This document shows, piece by piece, positions 34,936 to 44,463 of a stretch of DNA of 64,000 nt. The stretch comes from Paenibacillus lycopersici (GTDB lineage Bacteria; Bacillota; Bacilli; Paenibacillales; Paenibacillaceae), in contig NZ_CP048209.1 in assembly GCF_010119935.1 (NCBI RefSeq), positions 2,359,001 to 2,423,000 of the forward strand. Direction: 5' to 3'. Positions within the stretch are counted from its first letter, which is position 1, and each line of letters starts with the position of its first letter. Position numbers and translations under genes: made by a program. The notes beneath the pieces are model-generated. The model saw only the letters and a list, made by a program, of their open reading frames with translations, was not told the origin of the DNA and made no database searches.

Positions 34936-35197
34936 ATGTGAATAAGCGATGATGGAGAAAGTAGTCGACATGCATCGTCCGTATGAAAGCGAGCCGGGGA
35001 TGGTGGAAGCCTGGACGGACCTGTTCGACGAAAGGCGCTCCGGAGTTTGAAGCAAGGTCAAAAGCGGGCTGTCGCCGCAGTCGTCCGATCGCGGACGGAT
35101 TGCGCGGGCGGGAGCCAAGTAGGGTGGAACCGCGGAAGCTCGAGCTTTCGTCCCTATGTCTGAGAACCAGACGTAGAGGCGGGAGCTTTTTTTTGCA
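34936..35197 (+). promoter_or_regulatory. glycine T-box riboswitch with terminator
   Basis: A tRNA-sensing leader for glyQS. Stem I features include GAAAGTAG and GATGGTGGAAGC. The T-box sequence AGGGTGGAACCGCG lies near 35120-35133. It overlaps the antiterminator region, and the alternative terminator (about 35141-35197) ends in eight T residues. A GGC at 35034-35036 sits where the glycine specifier codon is expected, which is an inference from position. Uncharged tRNA-Gly should favour read-through. Confidence 0.9.
35141..35197 (+). terminator. T-box-controlled intrinsic terminator
   Basis: A long stem with several G-U pairs surrounds the loop AGAAC (stem ends GTCTG/CAGAC). It is followed by a run of T at 35189-35196. 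Confidence 0.8.
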
Positions 35198-35259
35198 TTC
35201 CGGCATATCGCAAGCGCTAAGGGGATCAGAGCAACACATTCGCTAAAGGAGAGTAGAAC

Positions 35260-36147
35260 ATGAATTTTCAAAACATGATTTTGACGCTGCAGCAATTCTG
35301 GGCGGAGCAAAATTGCATTCTTGTTCAGCCGTACGATACGGAGAAGGGCGCCGGTACGATGAATCCGATGACCTTCCTGCGCTCGATCGGACCTGAGCCG
35401 TGGAACGTCGCGTACGTCGAGCCTTCGCGCCGTCCGGCGGACGGCCGTTACGGGGAGAACCCGAACCGTCTCTATCAGCATCACCAATTCCAGGTCATTT
35501 TGAAACCGTCGCCGGACAACATCCAGGAGCTGTACCTGGAGAGCTTGAAGCGTCTCGGCATCGATCCGCGGCATCACGATATCCGCTTCGTCGAGGACAA
35601 CTGGGAATCGCCGACGCTCGGCGCTTGGGGTCTCGGCTGGGAAGTGTGGCTGAACGGCATGGAAATTACGCAGTTCACGTACTTCCAGCAGGTCGGCGGC
35701 ATCGACGCCAATCCGGTCGCCGTGGAAATTACGTACGGCATGGAGCGTCTTGCTTCCTATATTCAGGAGAAGGAGAACGTGTTCGATCTGGAGTGGGTGG
35801 ACGGCGTGACGTATGGCGACGTGTTCCTGCAGCCGGAATTCGAGCATTCCAAATATACGTTCGAAACGTCCGACGCGGCGATGCTGTTCTCGCTCTTCAA
35901 CATGTACGAAGAAGAAGCGAAGAAAACGATGGAGCATAAGCTCGTCTTCCCGGCCTACGATTACGTGCTGAAATGTTCCCATGCCTTCAACCTGCTGGAT
36001 GCCCGCGGCGCGATCAGCGTAACGGAACGCACCGGCTACATCATGCGCGTTCGCAACCTGGCGCGCGCGTGCGCGGCCACGTACCTGGAGGAGCGCGAGC
36101 GTCTCGGCTTCCCGCTGCTGAAGAAAGGAGAGAGCGTCAATGGCTAA
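35260..36147 (+). CDS. glyQ: glycyl-tRNA synthetase alpha subunit
   Basis: 295-residue class II catalytic subunit of the alpha2beta2 enzyme. Begins [20 protein letters not shown], with [20 protein letters not shown] and [15 protein letters not shown]. Joins glycine to tRNA-Gly with GlyS. ATG 35260 follows AAAGGAGAGTAGAAC. The gene overlaps glyS by eight bases and is controlled by the T-box just upstream. Confidence 0.98.
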   Translation: MNFQNMILTLQQFWAEQNCILVQPYDTEKGAGTMNPMTFLRSIGPEPWNVAYVEPSRRPADGRYGENPNRLYQHHQFQVILKPSPDNIQELYLESLKRLGIDPRHHDIRFVEDNWESPTLGAWGLGWEVWLNGMEITQFTYFQQVGGIDANPVAVEITYGMERLASYIQEKENVFDLEWVDGVTYGDVFLQPEFEHSKYTFETSDAAMLFSLFNMYEEEAKKTMEHKLVFPAYDYVLKCSHAFNLLDARGAISVTERTGYIMRVRNLARACAATYLEERERLGFPLLKKGESVNG

Positions 36148-38221
36148 GGATTTACTGCTTGAGATCGGACTTGAAGAGGTGCCGGCCCGTTTCGTGCGCG
36201 GCGCGATGAACCAATTGAAAGAGAAAACGGCCAAGTGGCTGGAGACGAGCCGCATCGGTCATGGCGAAATCGAGGCCTATGCCACGCCTAGGCGCATCGC
36301 GATTCTCGTTCGGGGCGTCGAAGAGAAGCAAGCCGACGTGAACGAGGAAGTGAAGGGCCCTTCCCGCAAAATCGCGCAGAACGAGCAGGGCGAATGGAGC
36401 AAGGCCGCGCTCGGCTTCGCGCGCAGCCAGGGCGTCGAGCCAAGCGATTTCTTCTTCAAAGAAGTCGGCGGCGTCGAGTATGTCTACGCCAACAAGAGCA
36501 GCCTCGGCACGGTAACGGCCGACGTCCTGCCGGAAGGACTGACGTCGCTCATTACGTCGATGTCGTTCCCGAAGAACATGCGCTGGGGCAGCTACGATCT
36601 TCGCTTCGTGCGCCCGATCAAATGGCTCGTGGCCTTGTTCGGAGAAGAAGTCGTGCCGTTTGAAATTACGGCGGTCCGAAGCGGCCGAACGTCGCGCGGC
36701 CATCGCTTCCTCGGCACGGAGACGGAAATTCCGTCGCCCGCGGAATACGTGTCCCTCTTGAAAGCGCAGCATGTTATCGCCGACGCAGCCGAACGCGAAT
36801 CGCTGATCGTCGGCCAGATCAACGCGCTGGCGGCCGAGAAGGGCTGGCATATCGCGGTCAAGGAAGACCTGCTAGAAGAGGTCGTCTTCCTCGTGGAATA
36901 TCCAAGCGTGCTGTTCGGCACGTTCGACGAATCGTTCCTCAACATTCCGCAGGAAGTGCTCATTACGTCGATGCGCGAGCATCAGCGCTACTTCCCGGTG
37001 CTGGATGGGAACGGGAAGCTGCTGCCGTTCTTCGTTACGGTTCGCAATGGCGACCGGACGTCGATCGAGAACGTCGCGAAGGGCAACGAGAAGGTGCTCC
37101 GCGCGCGGCTGTCGGACGCGAAGTTCTTCTACGCGGAAGATCAGAAGCTGGCGATCGGCGATGCGCTGGCGAAGCTGGAGAACATCGTATATCACGAAGA
37201 GCTTGGCACGGTCGCGGACAAAGTGCGCCGGATCGTCGCCACGGCGGGCAAATTAACGGAAGCGCTCGGCCTGGACGCGCAAGCTTCCGAGGACGCGGCG
37301 CGCACGGCGGCGATCTGCAAATTCGACCTCGTAACGCAAATGGTCTACGAGTTCCCCGAGCTGCAAGGCATCATGGGCGAAGACTACGCGCGCAAGGCAG
37401 GCGAACGCGAAGCGGTGGCGCAAGCGATCAACGAGCACTACCAGCCGCGTTTCGCGGGAGACCGCGCTCCGGCTTCCGTCGTCGGCGCCGTCGTCAGCCT
37501 GGCGGACAAAATCGATACGATCGTCGGCTGCTTCTCCATCGGCATCCTCCCGACGGGCTCGCAGGATCCGTACGCGCTGCGCCGCCAAGCGGCCGGCATC
37601 GTGCAAATCGTGCTGGCGCACGGCTTGAAGCTGCCGCTCGGCACGCTGTTCGATCTGTCGCTTGACGTACACGGCGCCCGCGGAATGAAACGGAATGCGG
37701 ACGACGTGCGTAAAGATCTGTACGAGTTCTTCTCGCTCCGCGTGAAGAACGTCCTGACGGAACAAAGCGTGCGCTACGACGTCGTCGATGCGGTCATGGC
37801 CGTGGGCTACAACGATCTGCGCCAGACGGTCGATCGCGCCGCGGCGGTAACGGCTGCAGCTGCCGGCGACCGCCGCGAAGAGTTCAAGACGGTCGTCGAT
37901 GCGCTGAACCGCGTATGCAACCTGGCTGCGAAAGCCGAGTCGAACGACGTGAACCCCGCCTTGTTCGCGGAAAGCGTCGAAGGCGAGCTCTACGGCGCCT
38001 GGACTTCGGTGCGCGATGACCTAACGAGCCTGGTGCGGGAGGGCGATGCGGCCGCGGCCATTGCCAAGCTGGCGGGTCTGAAAGCGCCGATCAACGCGTA
38101 TTTCGACGCGGTCATGGTCATGGCGGATGACGAAGCGGTCCGCAAGAACCGACTCGCGACGCTCGCTTCGATCGCGGGCGGCGTGACGCAGGTGGCGGAT
38201 TTCTCGAAGCTGGTGTGGTAG
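36140..38221 (+). CDS. glyS: glycyl-tRNA synthetase beta subunit
   Basis: 693-residue beta subunit giving tRNA binding. Starts [19 protein letters not shown], then [15 protein letters not shown] and [14 protein letters not shown] degenerate HD-like region lies around residues 400-480 ([25 protein letters not shown]). The C-terminal DALR-type anticodon-binding domain is around 590-690. ATG 36140 lies within the end of glyQ behind AAAGGAGAGAGC. The length matches the family. Confidence 0.98.
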   Translation: MAKDLLLEIGLEEVPARFVRGAMNQLKEKTAKWLETSRIGHGEIEAYATPRRIAILVRGVEEKQADVNEEVKGPSRKIAQNEQGEWSKAALGFARSQGVEPSDFFFKEVGGVEYVYANKSSLGTVTADVLPEGLTSLITSMSFPKNMRWGSYDLRFVRPIKWLVALFGEEVVPFEITAVRSGRTSRGHRFLGTETEIPSPAEYVSLLKAQHVIADAAERESLIVGQINALAAEKGWHIAVKEDLLEEVVFLVEYPSVLFGTFDESFLNIPQEVLITSMREHQRYFPVLDGNGKLLPFFVTVRNGDRTSIENVAKGNEKVLRARLSDAKFFYAEDQKLAIGDALAKLENIVYHEELGTVADKVRRIVATAGKLTEALGLDAQASEDAARTAAICKFDLVTQMVYEFPELQGIMGEDYARKAGEREAVAQAINEHYQPRFAGDRAPASVVGAVVSLADKIDTIVGCFSIGILPTGSQDPYALRRQAAGIVQIVLAHGLKLPLGTLFDLSLDVHGARGMKRNADDVRKDLYEFFSLRVKNVLTEQSVRYDVVDAVMAVGYNDLRQTVDRAAAVTAAAAGDRREEFKTVVDALNRVCNLAAKAESNDVNPALFAESVEGELYGAWTSVRDDLTSLVREGDAAAAIAKLAGLKAPINAYFDAVMVMADDEAVRKNRLATLASIAGGVTQVADFSKLVW

Positions 38222-38334
38222 GCGCGAAGCGGAGCTTAACGCTTCCTTGGCAAGTCTGCCGGAAACAAAGAACAAAGCGCGCTTGTGCGAAACTAATCGC
38301 AGTATGAAACGTCCTTATTAGGAAGGGGATTGAA

Positions 38335-39153
38335 ATGGCAGCCGATACGCAGCCCGAAGTAATCATTTATGTCGTTTCCGATTCCGCCGGCGATACCGGC
38401 GAGCTTGTCGTCAGGGCTGCGGTGGCCCAATTCCATCCCATTCAGACCGACATCCGCCGCGCGCCGTTCGTGCAAGACGAAGCATCGCTCGAACGGTTCG
38501 TCCGCCTGGCGCGGGAACATCATGCCATCATGCTGTATACGCTCGTTCTTCCCGGCTTGCGCGAACGGATGGTTGAGCTTGCGGACAAGTACGGCGTGAC
38601 GGCGATCGATCTGCTCGGCCAGCTCATCCAGAGCCTCGAGACGAAGACGGAACGCAAGGCGCGGCAGGAACCCGGACTGAACCATGTGCTGGACGAGAAC
38701 TACTTCCGCAAGGTCGAAGCGGTCGAGTTTGCCGTCAAATACGACGACATGCGCGATACGACGGGCATCTTGAAAGCGGACATCGTGCTCGTCGGCGTAT
38801 CCCGCACGTCCAAGACGCCGCTGTCCATGTACTTGGCGCATAAGCAGTTCAAAGTCGCGAACGTGCCGCTGATTCCGGAAGTCGAGCCGCCGCAGGAGCT
38901 GTTCCAAATTCCGAAGGAGAAGGTCGTCGGGCTGATTATCGACGTCCGCTATCTGAACGGCATCCGGAAAGAACGGCTCAAGGCGCTCGGCCTGCCGGAC
39001 AGCGCATCATACGCGAAGACGGAACGGATCGAATTGGAGCTGCAGTACGCGGCTTCCATCATGGAGCGGATCGGGTGCCTCGTCATCGACGTGTCGCATA
39101 AAGCGGTCGAGGAGACGGCAAGCCTCATTTTGGAGCATATTGAATCCGTTTGA
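38335..39153 (+). CDS. PEP synthase / PPDK regulatory kinase-pyrophosphorylase
   Basis: 272-residue DUF299 protein (B. subtilis YqfL). These proteins phosphorylate and dephosphorylate pyruvate phosphate dikinase or PEP synthase at a histidine-adjacent threonine, using ADP and phosphate. N-terminal VSDSAGDTGELVVRAAVAQF and P-loop GVSRTSKTPLSMYLA are clear. ATG 38335 follows GGAAGGGGATTGAA. In many Bacilli the repressor gene ccpN lies between glyS and this gene. Here only about 110 bases separate them. Confidence 0.93.
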   Translation: MAADTQPEVIIYVVSDSAGDTGELVVRAAVAQFHPIQTDIRRAPFVQDEASLERFVRLAREHHAIMLYTLVLPGLRERMVELADKYGVTAIDLLGQLIQSLETKTERKARQEPGLNHVLDENYFRKVEAVEFAVKYDDMRDTTGILKADIVLVGVSRTSKTPLSMYLAHKQFKVANVPLIPEVEPPQELFQIPKEKVVGLIIDVRYLNGIRKERLKALGLPDSASYAKTERIELELQYAASIMERIGCLVIDVSHKAVEETASLILEHIESV

Positions 39154-39230
39154 GGCGGTTTTGCAGGATTTTTTGGTTATTTGCCGTATATAATAGTACG
39201 GAAGTTACATGAGGATACGGTGGTGCACAA

Positions 39231-39698
39231 TTGACGGCCATTCCAACGATTGTAGTCGATGCGGACGCTTGCCCGGTCAAACGGGAGATTGTCGAAATTG
39301 CTCGAGCCCGCGGCGCGCCGGTTCTGATGGTAGCATCGCATGATCATCGGCTGCAGGCCGAGGACGGCGTATCGATCATGCAGGTCGACCGAAGCGACCA
39401 GTCGGTCGATCTGTATATCGCCAACCACATCAAGCGCGGCGATATCGTCGTGACGCAGGATTTCGGCTTGGCGACGATCGTGCTGGCCAAAGACGCGCTC
39501 GCCTTGTCGCCGAGAGGGCAGCAGTATGACGACCGGAATATCGACTATTTAATGGAACGCAGGCACGAGCTTGCCAAACGGCGCCGGGGAGGCGGAAGAA
39601 CGAAGGGACCCAAAGCGATGTCGGACGAGGACCGGATCCGCTTTCAGCAAAAGCTGACAAAAGTTTTGGAATCTCGGCAGGAAAATGCTGAACCGTAG
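39231..39698 (+). CDS. YaiI/YqxD family protein (DUF188)
   Basis: 155 residues. Begins VVDADACPVKREIVEIA and contains VQVDR-type and GDIVVTQDFGLATIVLAKDA blocks of the DUF188 family, which has a PIN-like fold. The C-terminus is basic (KRRRGGGRTKGPKAM). The biochemical role is unknown. TTG at 39231 is the only start that includes the conserved N-terminus, and its SD is weak (GAGGATACGG at some distance). Usual neighbour of dnaG in Bacilli. Confidence 0.88.
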   Translation: MTAIPTIVVDADACPVKREIVEIARARGAPVLMVASHDHRLQAEDGVSIMQVDRSDQSVDLYIANHIKRGDIVVTQDFGLATIVLAKDALALSPRGQQYDDRNIDYLMERRHELAKRRRGGGRTKGPKAMSDEDRIRFQQKLTKVLESRQENAEP

Positions 39699-39738
39699 CG
39701 AATAGTATTACTTGTTATTTAGGATGAAGGTGAAGGTT

Positions 39739-41583
39739 ATGGCTTACGGGAAAATACCGGATTCCGTCATAGAAGCGGTGCTGAAGCATCACGATATCGT
39801 CGAAACGGTAGGAAAGTACGTTCACCTCTCGAAGCACGGGAAATACTTGAAGGGGCTCTGCCCGTTTCATTCCGAGAAGTCGCCGTCCTTCACGGTCACG
39901 CCGGAGAAAGGCATCTTCTACTGTTACGGTTGCGGCAAGGGCGGCCACGCCATCAAGTTCATCGAGGAGATCGAAGAATATTCGTTCCCCGAGGCCGTAC
40001 GCGTCATGGCTGAAGAGGCCGGCATCCCGCTGGCATGGTCCGGTTCGCAGGACGGGGCAAGAAACGAAGGAAACGGGGAACGCGACAAGCTGGTTCAAGC
40101 GCATGAATTGGCGGCTAAATTGTATCATTACCTGCTGATGAATACGACGCACGGACAGCCGGCTTTGCACTACTTGCGCTCCCGGGGCGTGACCGACAAG
40201 CAGATCGATCAATTTCAGATCGGCTACGCGCCTCCCGAGTGGGATACGCTTGCGCGTTTTCTGGAGAAGCGGGAGTTCGATTCCGCATTGATGGAGAAGG
40301 GCGGCCTGTTGATCGCCAAGCAAGACAAGAGCGGGCATATCGACCGGTTCAGGGACAGGATCATGTTTCCGATCTGGAACCGCGACGGCAAGATCATCGC
40401 GTTCGCGGGCCGGATGCTCGGCGAAGGACAGCCCAAATACTTGAACTCGCCGGAATCGATGCTGTTCAACAAGAGCCGCAATCTGTACAACTTCCATCAG
40501 GCGCGGGCGGCGCTTCGCAAGAACAGGCGCGTCGTGCTGTTCGAAGGGTACATGGACGTGATCAAAGCCTGGAGCGCCGGCGTTCATAACGGCGTCGCTT
40601 CCATGGGAACGTCGTTGACCGACGAGCATGCGGCGCTGCTGCAGCGCAGCGCGGACGACGCGGTCATCTGCTACGACGGCGACAATGCCGGACAAGCCGC
40701 GGCGCTGAAGACGATTCCGATCCTGGAGAAAGCGGGGCTGCGGGTGCAGGTGGCGCTGCTGCCCAAAGGCATGGATCCGGACGAATTCATCGAGCAGCAC
40801 GGCGCGCACGCGTTCATGCGGGAGATAATCGAGCATCCGGTCTCCGCAACAAAATTTAAATTACTATATGCTAAGAAAAACCATATACTCCTAGAAGAAG
40901 AGGGACAGAAAAATTACTTGCTTGAAGCCGTGCGCATCATTGCCGTGCTGGATTCACCGACAGAGCGGGAATTTTACTTGAAAGAGCTGTCCCGCGAGTT
41001 CGATATGTCTTTGGATTCATTGAAGCAGGACTGTTTTGCGCAGCGGCAGCAGCTTCAAAAAATGAAACCGCAAAGGGATAATAACGACAATTCGTGGAAT
41101 AATGGTAGGAATGAAAACCGTGAAAACCGCCGTGCGTCCTCGGCGCCGCCCATCGCGCCTGCCTATCAGGTCGCGGAACGCAAGCTGCTGGCGCAAATGT
41201 TAGTAAGCGCCGATGTGGCGAACACGGTGCACGGAAGGCTCGGAGAAGCGTTTCAAGTCGAGGATCACGCAGCGCTTGCTGCTTACTTATACGCTTATTA
41301 TGCGCAAGGCCATGATCCGGATGTTAGCCGGTTTATCGCATCGCTGCAGGATGATCGTCTTGAAAGGGCCGCCGCTTCCATTCTGATGATGGACGATGAA
41401 GTTCCGTTCGACGAGCAGCTGCTCGAAGATTACGTGAATGAAATCGTGAAAGTGCCTAAGCTTCGCGGGATCGAACAGAAAAAAGAAGACATGGTACGTG
41501 CGGAGCGGTCAGGCGATTATCTGAAGGCGGCACAAATTGCAAGTGAGATTATAGCCCTAGAGAGACAGCTTAAAGGTCGGTAG
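39739..41583 (+). CDS. dnaG: DNA primase DnaG
   Basis: 614-residue primase. N-terminal CHC2 zinc finger (CPFHSEKSPSFTVTP...FYCYGCGKGGH), a catalytic core with RIMFPIWNRDGKIIAFAGR, and a Toprim block VVLFEGYMDVIKAWSAG plus ICYDGDNAGQAA. An Asn/Arg-rich linker (about residues 455-480) leads to the DnaB-binding helical C-terminus. ATG 39739 matches the usual MxYGKIPDSVI start, with GAAGGTGAAGG upstream; ATG 39724 is possible. rpoD follows at 32 bases, the classic macromolecular-synthesis arrangement. Confidence 0.97.
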   Translation: MAYGKIPDSVIEAVLKHHDIVETVGKYVHLSKHGKYLKGLCPFHSEKSPSFTVTPEKGIFYCYGCGKGGHAIKFIEEIEEYSFPEAVRVMAEEAGIPLAWSGSQDGARNEGNGERDKLVQAHELAAKLYHYLLMNTTHGQPALHYLRSRGVTDKQIDQFQIGYAPPEWDTLARFLEKREFDSALMEKGGLLIAKQDKSGHIDRFRDRIMFPIWNRDGKIIAFAGRMLGEGQPKYLNSPESMLFNKSRNLYNFHQARAALRKNRRVVLFEGYMDVIKAWSAGVHNGVASMGTSLTDEHAALLQRSADDAVICYDGDNAGQAAALKTIPILEKAGLRVQVALLPKGMDPDEFIEQHGAHAFMREIIEHPVSATKFKLLYAKKNHILLEEEGQKNYLLEAVRIIAVLDSPTEREFYLKELSREFDMSLDSLKQDCFAQRQQLQKMKPQRDNNDNSWNNGRNENRENRRASSAPPIAPAYQVAERKLLAQMLVSADVANTVHGRLGEAFQVEDHAALAAYLYAYYAQGHDPDVSRFIASLQDDRLERAAASILMMDDEVPFDEQLLEDYVNEIVKVPKLRGIEQKKEDMVRAERSGDYLKAAQIASEIIALERQLKGR

Positions 41584-41615
41584 GATGATCGTTCTAGGGA
41601 GGAGGGAGTCGGAAT

Positions 41616-42743
41616 ATGGCGAATGATCAACATACTGAATTGGATACTGAACAGAAGCTGGAACTCGTCAAAGAACAGCTGATTGAGCACGGGAAAAAAA
41701 GATCCTCCCTAACGTACAAAGAGATTATGGAGAAGCTTTCACCGTTCGATCAGGATCCGGAACAAATCGATGAGTTTTTCGAACAGCTTGACGATATCGG
41801 CATCGAAGTCGTGAACGAGAACGACGAGGATCTCCCGATCAGCAATCGGGACGATCAAGAACGCGAACATGACGACTTCAACTTCGATGACGACTTGGCG
41901 CTTCCGCCCGGTATTAAAATAAACGATCCTGTACGGATGTACCTGAAAGAGATCGGCCGCGTGCCGCTCCTGTCGGCCGATGACGAGGTTGAACTGGCCA
42001 AGCGCATCGAGCACGGCGACGAGGAAGCGAAGCGCAGGCTGGCCGAAGCGAACCTCCGGCTCGTCGTCAGCATCGCGAAGCGTTACGTCGGCCGCGGCAT
42101 GCTCTTCCTCGATTTGATTCAAGAAGGCAACATGGGTCTGATCAAGGCGGTAGAGAAGTTCGACCATACGAAGGGCTATAAATTCAGTACGTACGCCACT
42201 TGGTGGATCAGACAAGCGATCACCCGCGCCATCGCGGACCAAGCGCGCACGATCCGGATTCCGGTGCATATGGTCGAGACGATCAACAAGCTCGTCCGCG
42301 TATCCCGTCAACTGCTGCAGGAGCTAGGCCGCGAGCCGAGCCCGGAAGAGATTGCGGCGGAAATGGATCTCAGCACCGAGAAGGTGCGGGAGATCATGAA
42401 GATCGCGCAGGAGCCGGTATCGCTCGAAACGCCGATCGGGGAAGAGGACGATTCGCATCTGGGCGACTTCATCGAGGATCAAGAGGCGCTCGCACCGGCC
42501 GATGCCGCGGCTTACGAGCTTCTGAAGGAACAGCTGGAGGACGTGCTGGATACGCTCACCGAGCGTGAAGAGAACGTGCTGCGCCTGCGTTTCGGACTTG
42601 ATGACGGCCGTACGCGCACGCTGGAGGAAGTCGGCAAAGTATTCGGCGTCACCCGCGAACGGATTCGACAAATCGAAGCCAAGGCGCTTCGCAAATTGCG
42701 GCACCCATCCCGCAGCAAGCGGCTGAAAGATTTCCTTGAATAA
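41616..42743 (+). CDS. rpoD: primary sigma factor SigA (RpoD)
   Basis: 375-residue vegetative sigma factor. Region 1.1 is acidic. Region 1.2 is [16 protein letters not shown], and region 2 contains [34 protein letters not shown] and [14 protein letters not shown]. Region 3 is followed by region 4.2, [20 protein letters not shown]. Length agrees with B. subtilis SigA (371). ATG 41616 follows AGGGAGGAGGGAG. The promoters noted in this window with TTGACA and TATAAT-like boxes fit this factor. Confidence 0.98.
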   Translation: MANDQHTELDTEQKLELVKEQLIEHGKKRSSLTYKEIMEKLSPFDQDPEQIDEFFEQLDDIGIEVVNENDEDLPISNRDDQEREHDDFNFDDDLALPPGIKINDPVRMYLKEIGRVPLLSADDEVELAKRIEHGDEEAKRRLAEANLRLVVSIAKRYVGRGMLFLDLIQEGNMGLIKAVEKFDHTKGYKFSTYATWWIRQAITRAIADQARTIRIPVHMVETINKLVRVSRQLLQELGREPSPEEIAAEMDLSTEKVREIMKIAQEPVSLETPIGEEDDSHLGDFIEDQEALAPADAAAYELLKEQLEDVLDTLTEREENVLRLRFGLDDGRTRTLEEVGKVFGVTRERIRQIEAKALRKLRHPSRSKRLKDFLE

Positions 42744-42749
42744 CCTTCG

Positions 42750-42785
42750 AGACCTTACTGCGCGAGCAGCAAGGTCTTTTTTTGG
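42750..42785 (+). terminator. intrinsic terminator of dnaG-rpoD
   Basis: AGACCTT (42750-42756) pairs with AAGGTCT (42771-42777), with a further CTGC/GCAG pairing inside; eight T residues follow. Confidence 0.92.
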
Positions 42786-42854
42786 AAATTCAGCGCTGCG
42801 CAGCCGGAGCAAACTGCATGCCATCACGTACGAAGCGAGGGACGACAGGCAGAC

Positions 42855-43682
42855 ATGGACCAGGAACGCCGAAGAGCGATTGTGAAAGAAATTGAACATT
42901 GGCAGCGCAGCAAATTGCTGCCGGAGCAATATTGCGATTTTCTGCTCAATCTGTATTTGGAAGAAGGGGAAACCCGAGCGCCGACGACGTTTACCGGCAG
43001 GGCGGCGGTTGTCGTGAAAGAAGCGACAGCGAAACAATGGCTCCTTACATTTGGAATTTTTTCCTTGATTTGTTTTGTTGTTCTTTATTTTAACGTTTTT
43101 CATCCGCTATTGCAAATTGCCCTGTCGCTGGCAGGCGTATATGCCATGCTGTTAATAGGTCAAAAGTACCGAAATAAAAGTGAGTCTGTCGGCCTAATGT
43201 TCATCGGGGCGGGTATGCTGCTCATGCTCGGTTCGGGGCTATATATGCTCGGGCTGCACGAGCTCCATGCATGGGGCTGGAAGGCCGGCCTGTTGGCGGC
43301 ATGCGCGCTGCTCTGGATTGCCTTCGGCATCGGCGCCAGGATCCCGCTGCTCCATCTGTGCGGCTGGCTCGCGTCGTTCCTCGTGTACGCATGGCTGTTG
43401 ACCAGCAAAACGGCCGCGCCGAAATGGTATGAAATTCAGCTGTATTGGCTGCCGCTGTCGTTCGTATTCGGCTGGTGCAGCTGGCTCGTGCAGCGCTGGT
43501 CGAAGTCTTCGGCTTCTATCCTGTTCATTGCCGGCGCGATCGCCTGGTTCATGCCGGAGCTGTACGCGGCGATGTTCGGAGGAGGCGCGGGCGGCTTGCA
43601 GGTCGCATTAATCATCAAGATCATCGCGGGAGGCATGCTGCTCTTCTCGCTGCGAAAACAATGGATTGCGTGGGTTGCTTGA
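42855..43682 (+). CDS. polytopic membrane protein of unknown function
   Basis: 275 residues. A soluble N-terminus of about 50 residues (MDQERRRAIVKEIEHWQRSK, then LLPEQYCDFLLNLYLEEGE) recalls the head of DUF2157-type proteins. About eight hydrophobic helices follow. No catalytic motif is visible. ATG 42855 is preceded by GCGAGGGACGACAGG. The gene is less GC-rich in its first membrane segments (43060-43110). It lies between rpoD and trmK and runs up to within two bases of trmK. Confidence 0.8.
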   Translation: MDQERRRAIVKEIEHWQRSKLLPEQYCDFLLNLYLEEGETRAPTTFTGRAAVVVKEATAKQWLLTFGIFSLICFVVLYFNVFHPLLQIALSLAGVYAMLLIGQKYRNKSESVGLMFIGAGMLLMLGSGLYMLGLHELHAWGWKAGLLAACALLWIAFGIGARIPLLHLCGWLASFLVYAWLLTSKTAAPKWYEIQLYWLPLSFVFGWCSWLVQRWSKSSASILFIAGAIAWFMPELYAAMFGGGAGGLQVALIIKIIAGGMLLFSLRKQWIAWVA

Positions 43683-43683
43683 C

Positions 43684-44463
43684 ATGATAAAGTTATCGAA
43701 ACGATTACAAACGATTGCGGATTGCGTAACGCCGGGCGCGCGCGCGGCGGATATCGGTTCCGACCATGCGCTGCTGCCGGTCTATTTGCTGCAGGCCGGC
43801 AGATGCCCGTCCGCGATTGCGGGCGAGCTGAATGCGGGCCCTCTGCAGGCGGCGAGGAAACAGATCGCCGAGGCGGGATTGGCGAAGGCCATCGAGGCGA
43901 GGCAGGGCAACGGCCTTGGCGTATTGCAGCCGGGCGAAGCCGACACGGTCACGATCGCCGGAATGGGCGGCGCCCTGATGGCGGATATTCTGGAGACGGG
44001 ACGGCAAGCGGGCAAGCTGGCGGGCGTAAGAGAGCTCGTGCTGCAGCCGAACGTCGGCGAGGAAATCGTCCGCAAGTGGCTGGTGGAACACGGCTACGTC
44101 CTGCAGAGCGAAACGCTGTTGGAAGAAGACGGCAAGATGTACGAGGTGCTCCATGCGCTCCGCGATGAGGACAGCCCGGAGGGAGTAACGAACGAAGACT
44201 TGTACGATCCTTCGTTCCTGGCCGCGTCGCTGGAACCGGGGCAGAAGCGCGAGTGGCTGTATCGCATGGGCCCGTACTTGCTGCGGCAGCGGGCGGAGCT
44301 GCTCGATTCGAAGTGGCGGCATGAAATCGGGAAGCTGGAGCGGATCTGCAAGCAGATGGAGCAATCCGATCTGGCGGAATCCCGCGAGAAGCAGGCGCAG
44401 CTGCGCTTGGAAATCAATGCGATCGAGGAGGTGCTGTCTTGTTTGCGAACGGCCAAACGGTAG
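43684..44463 (+). CDS. trmK: tRNA (adenine(22)-N1)-methyltransferase TrmK
   Basis: 259-residue class I methyltransferase making m1A22 in tRNA. N-terminal LSKRLQTIADCV, SAM motif AADIGSDHALLPVYLLQAGR, catalytic region VTIAGMGGALMADIL, and VLQPNVGEEIVRKWL, then a C-terminal coiled coil (residues about 195-250). ATG 43684 follows the upstream stop directly, so translation is probably coupled. It overlaps the Nif3-like gene by 25 bases. Confidence 0.95.
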   Translation: MIKLSKRLQTIADCVTPGARAADIGSDHALLPVYLLQAGRCPSAIAGELNAGPLQAARKQIAEAGLAKAIEARQGNGLGVLQPGEADTVTIAGMGGALMADILETGRQAGKLAGVRELVLQPNVGEEIVRKWLVEHGYVLQSETLLEEDGKMYEVLHALRDEDSPEGVTNEDLYDPSFLAASLEPGQKREWLYRMGPYLLRQRAELLDSKWRHEIGKLERICKQMEQSDLAESREKQAQLRLEINAIEEVLSCLRTAKR

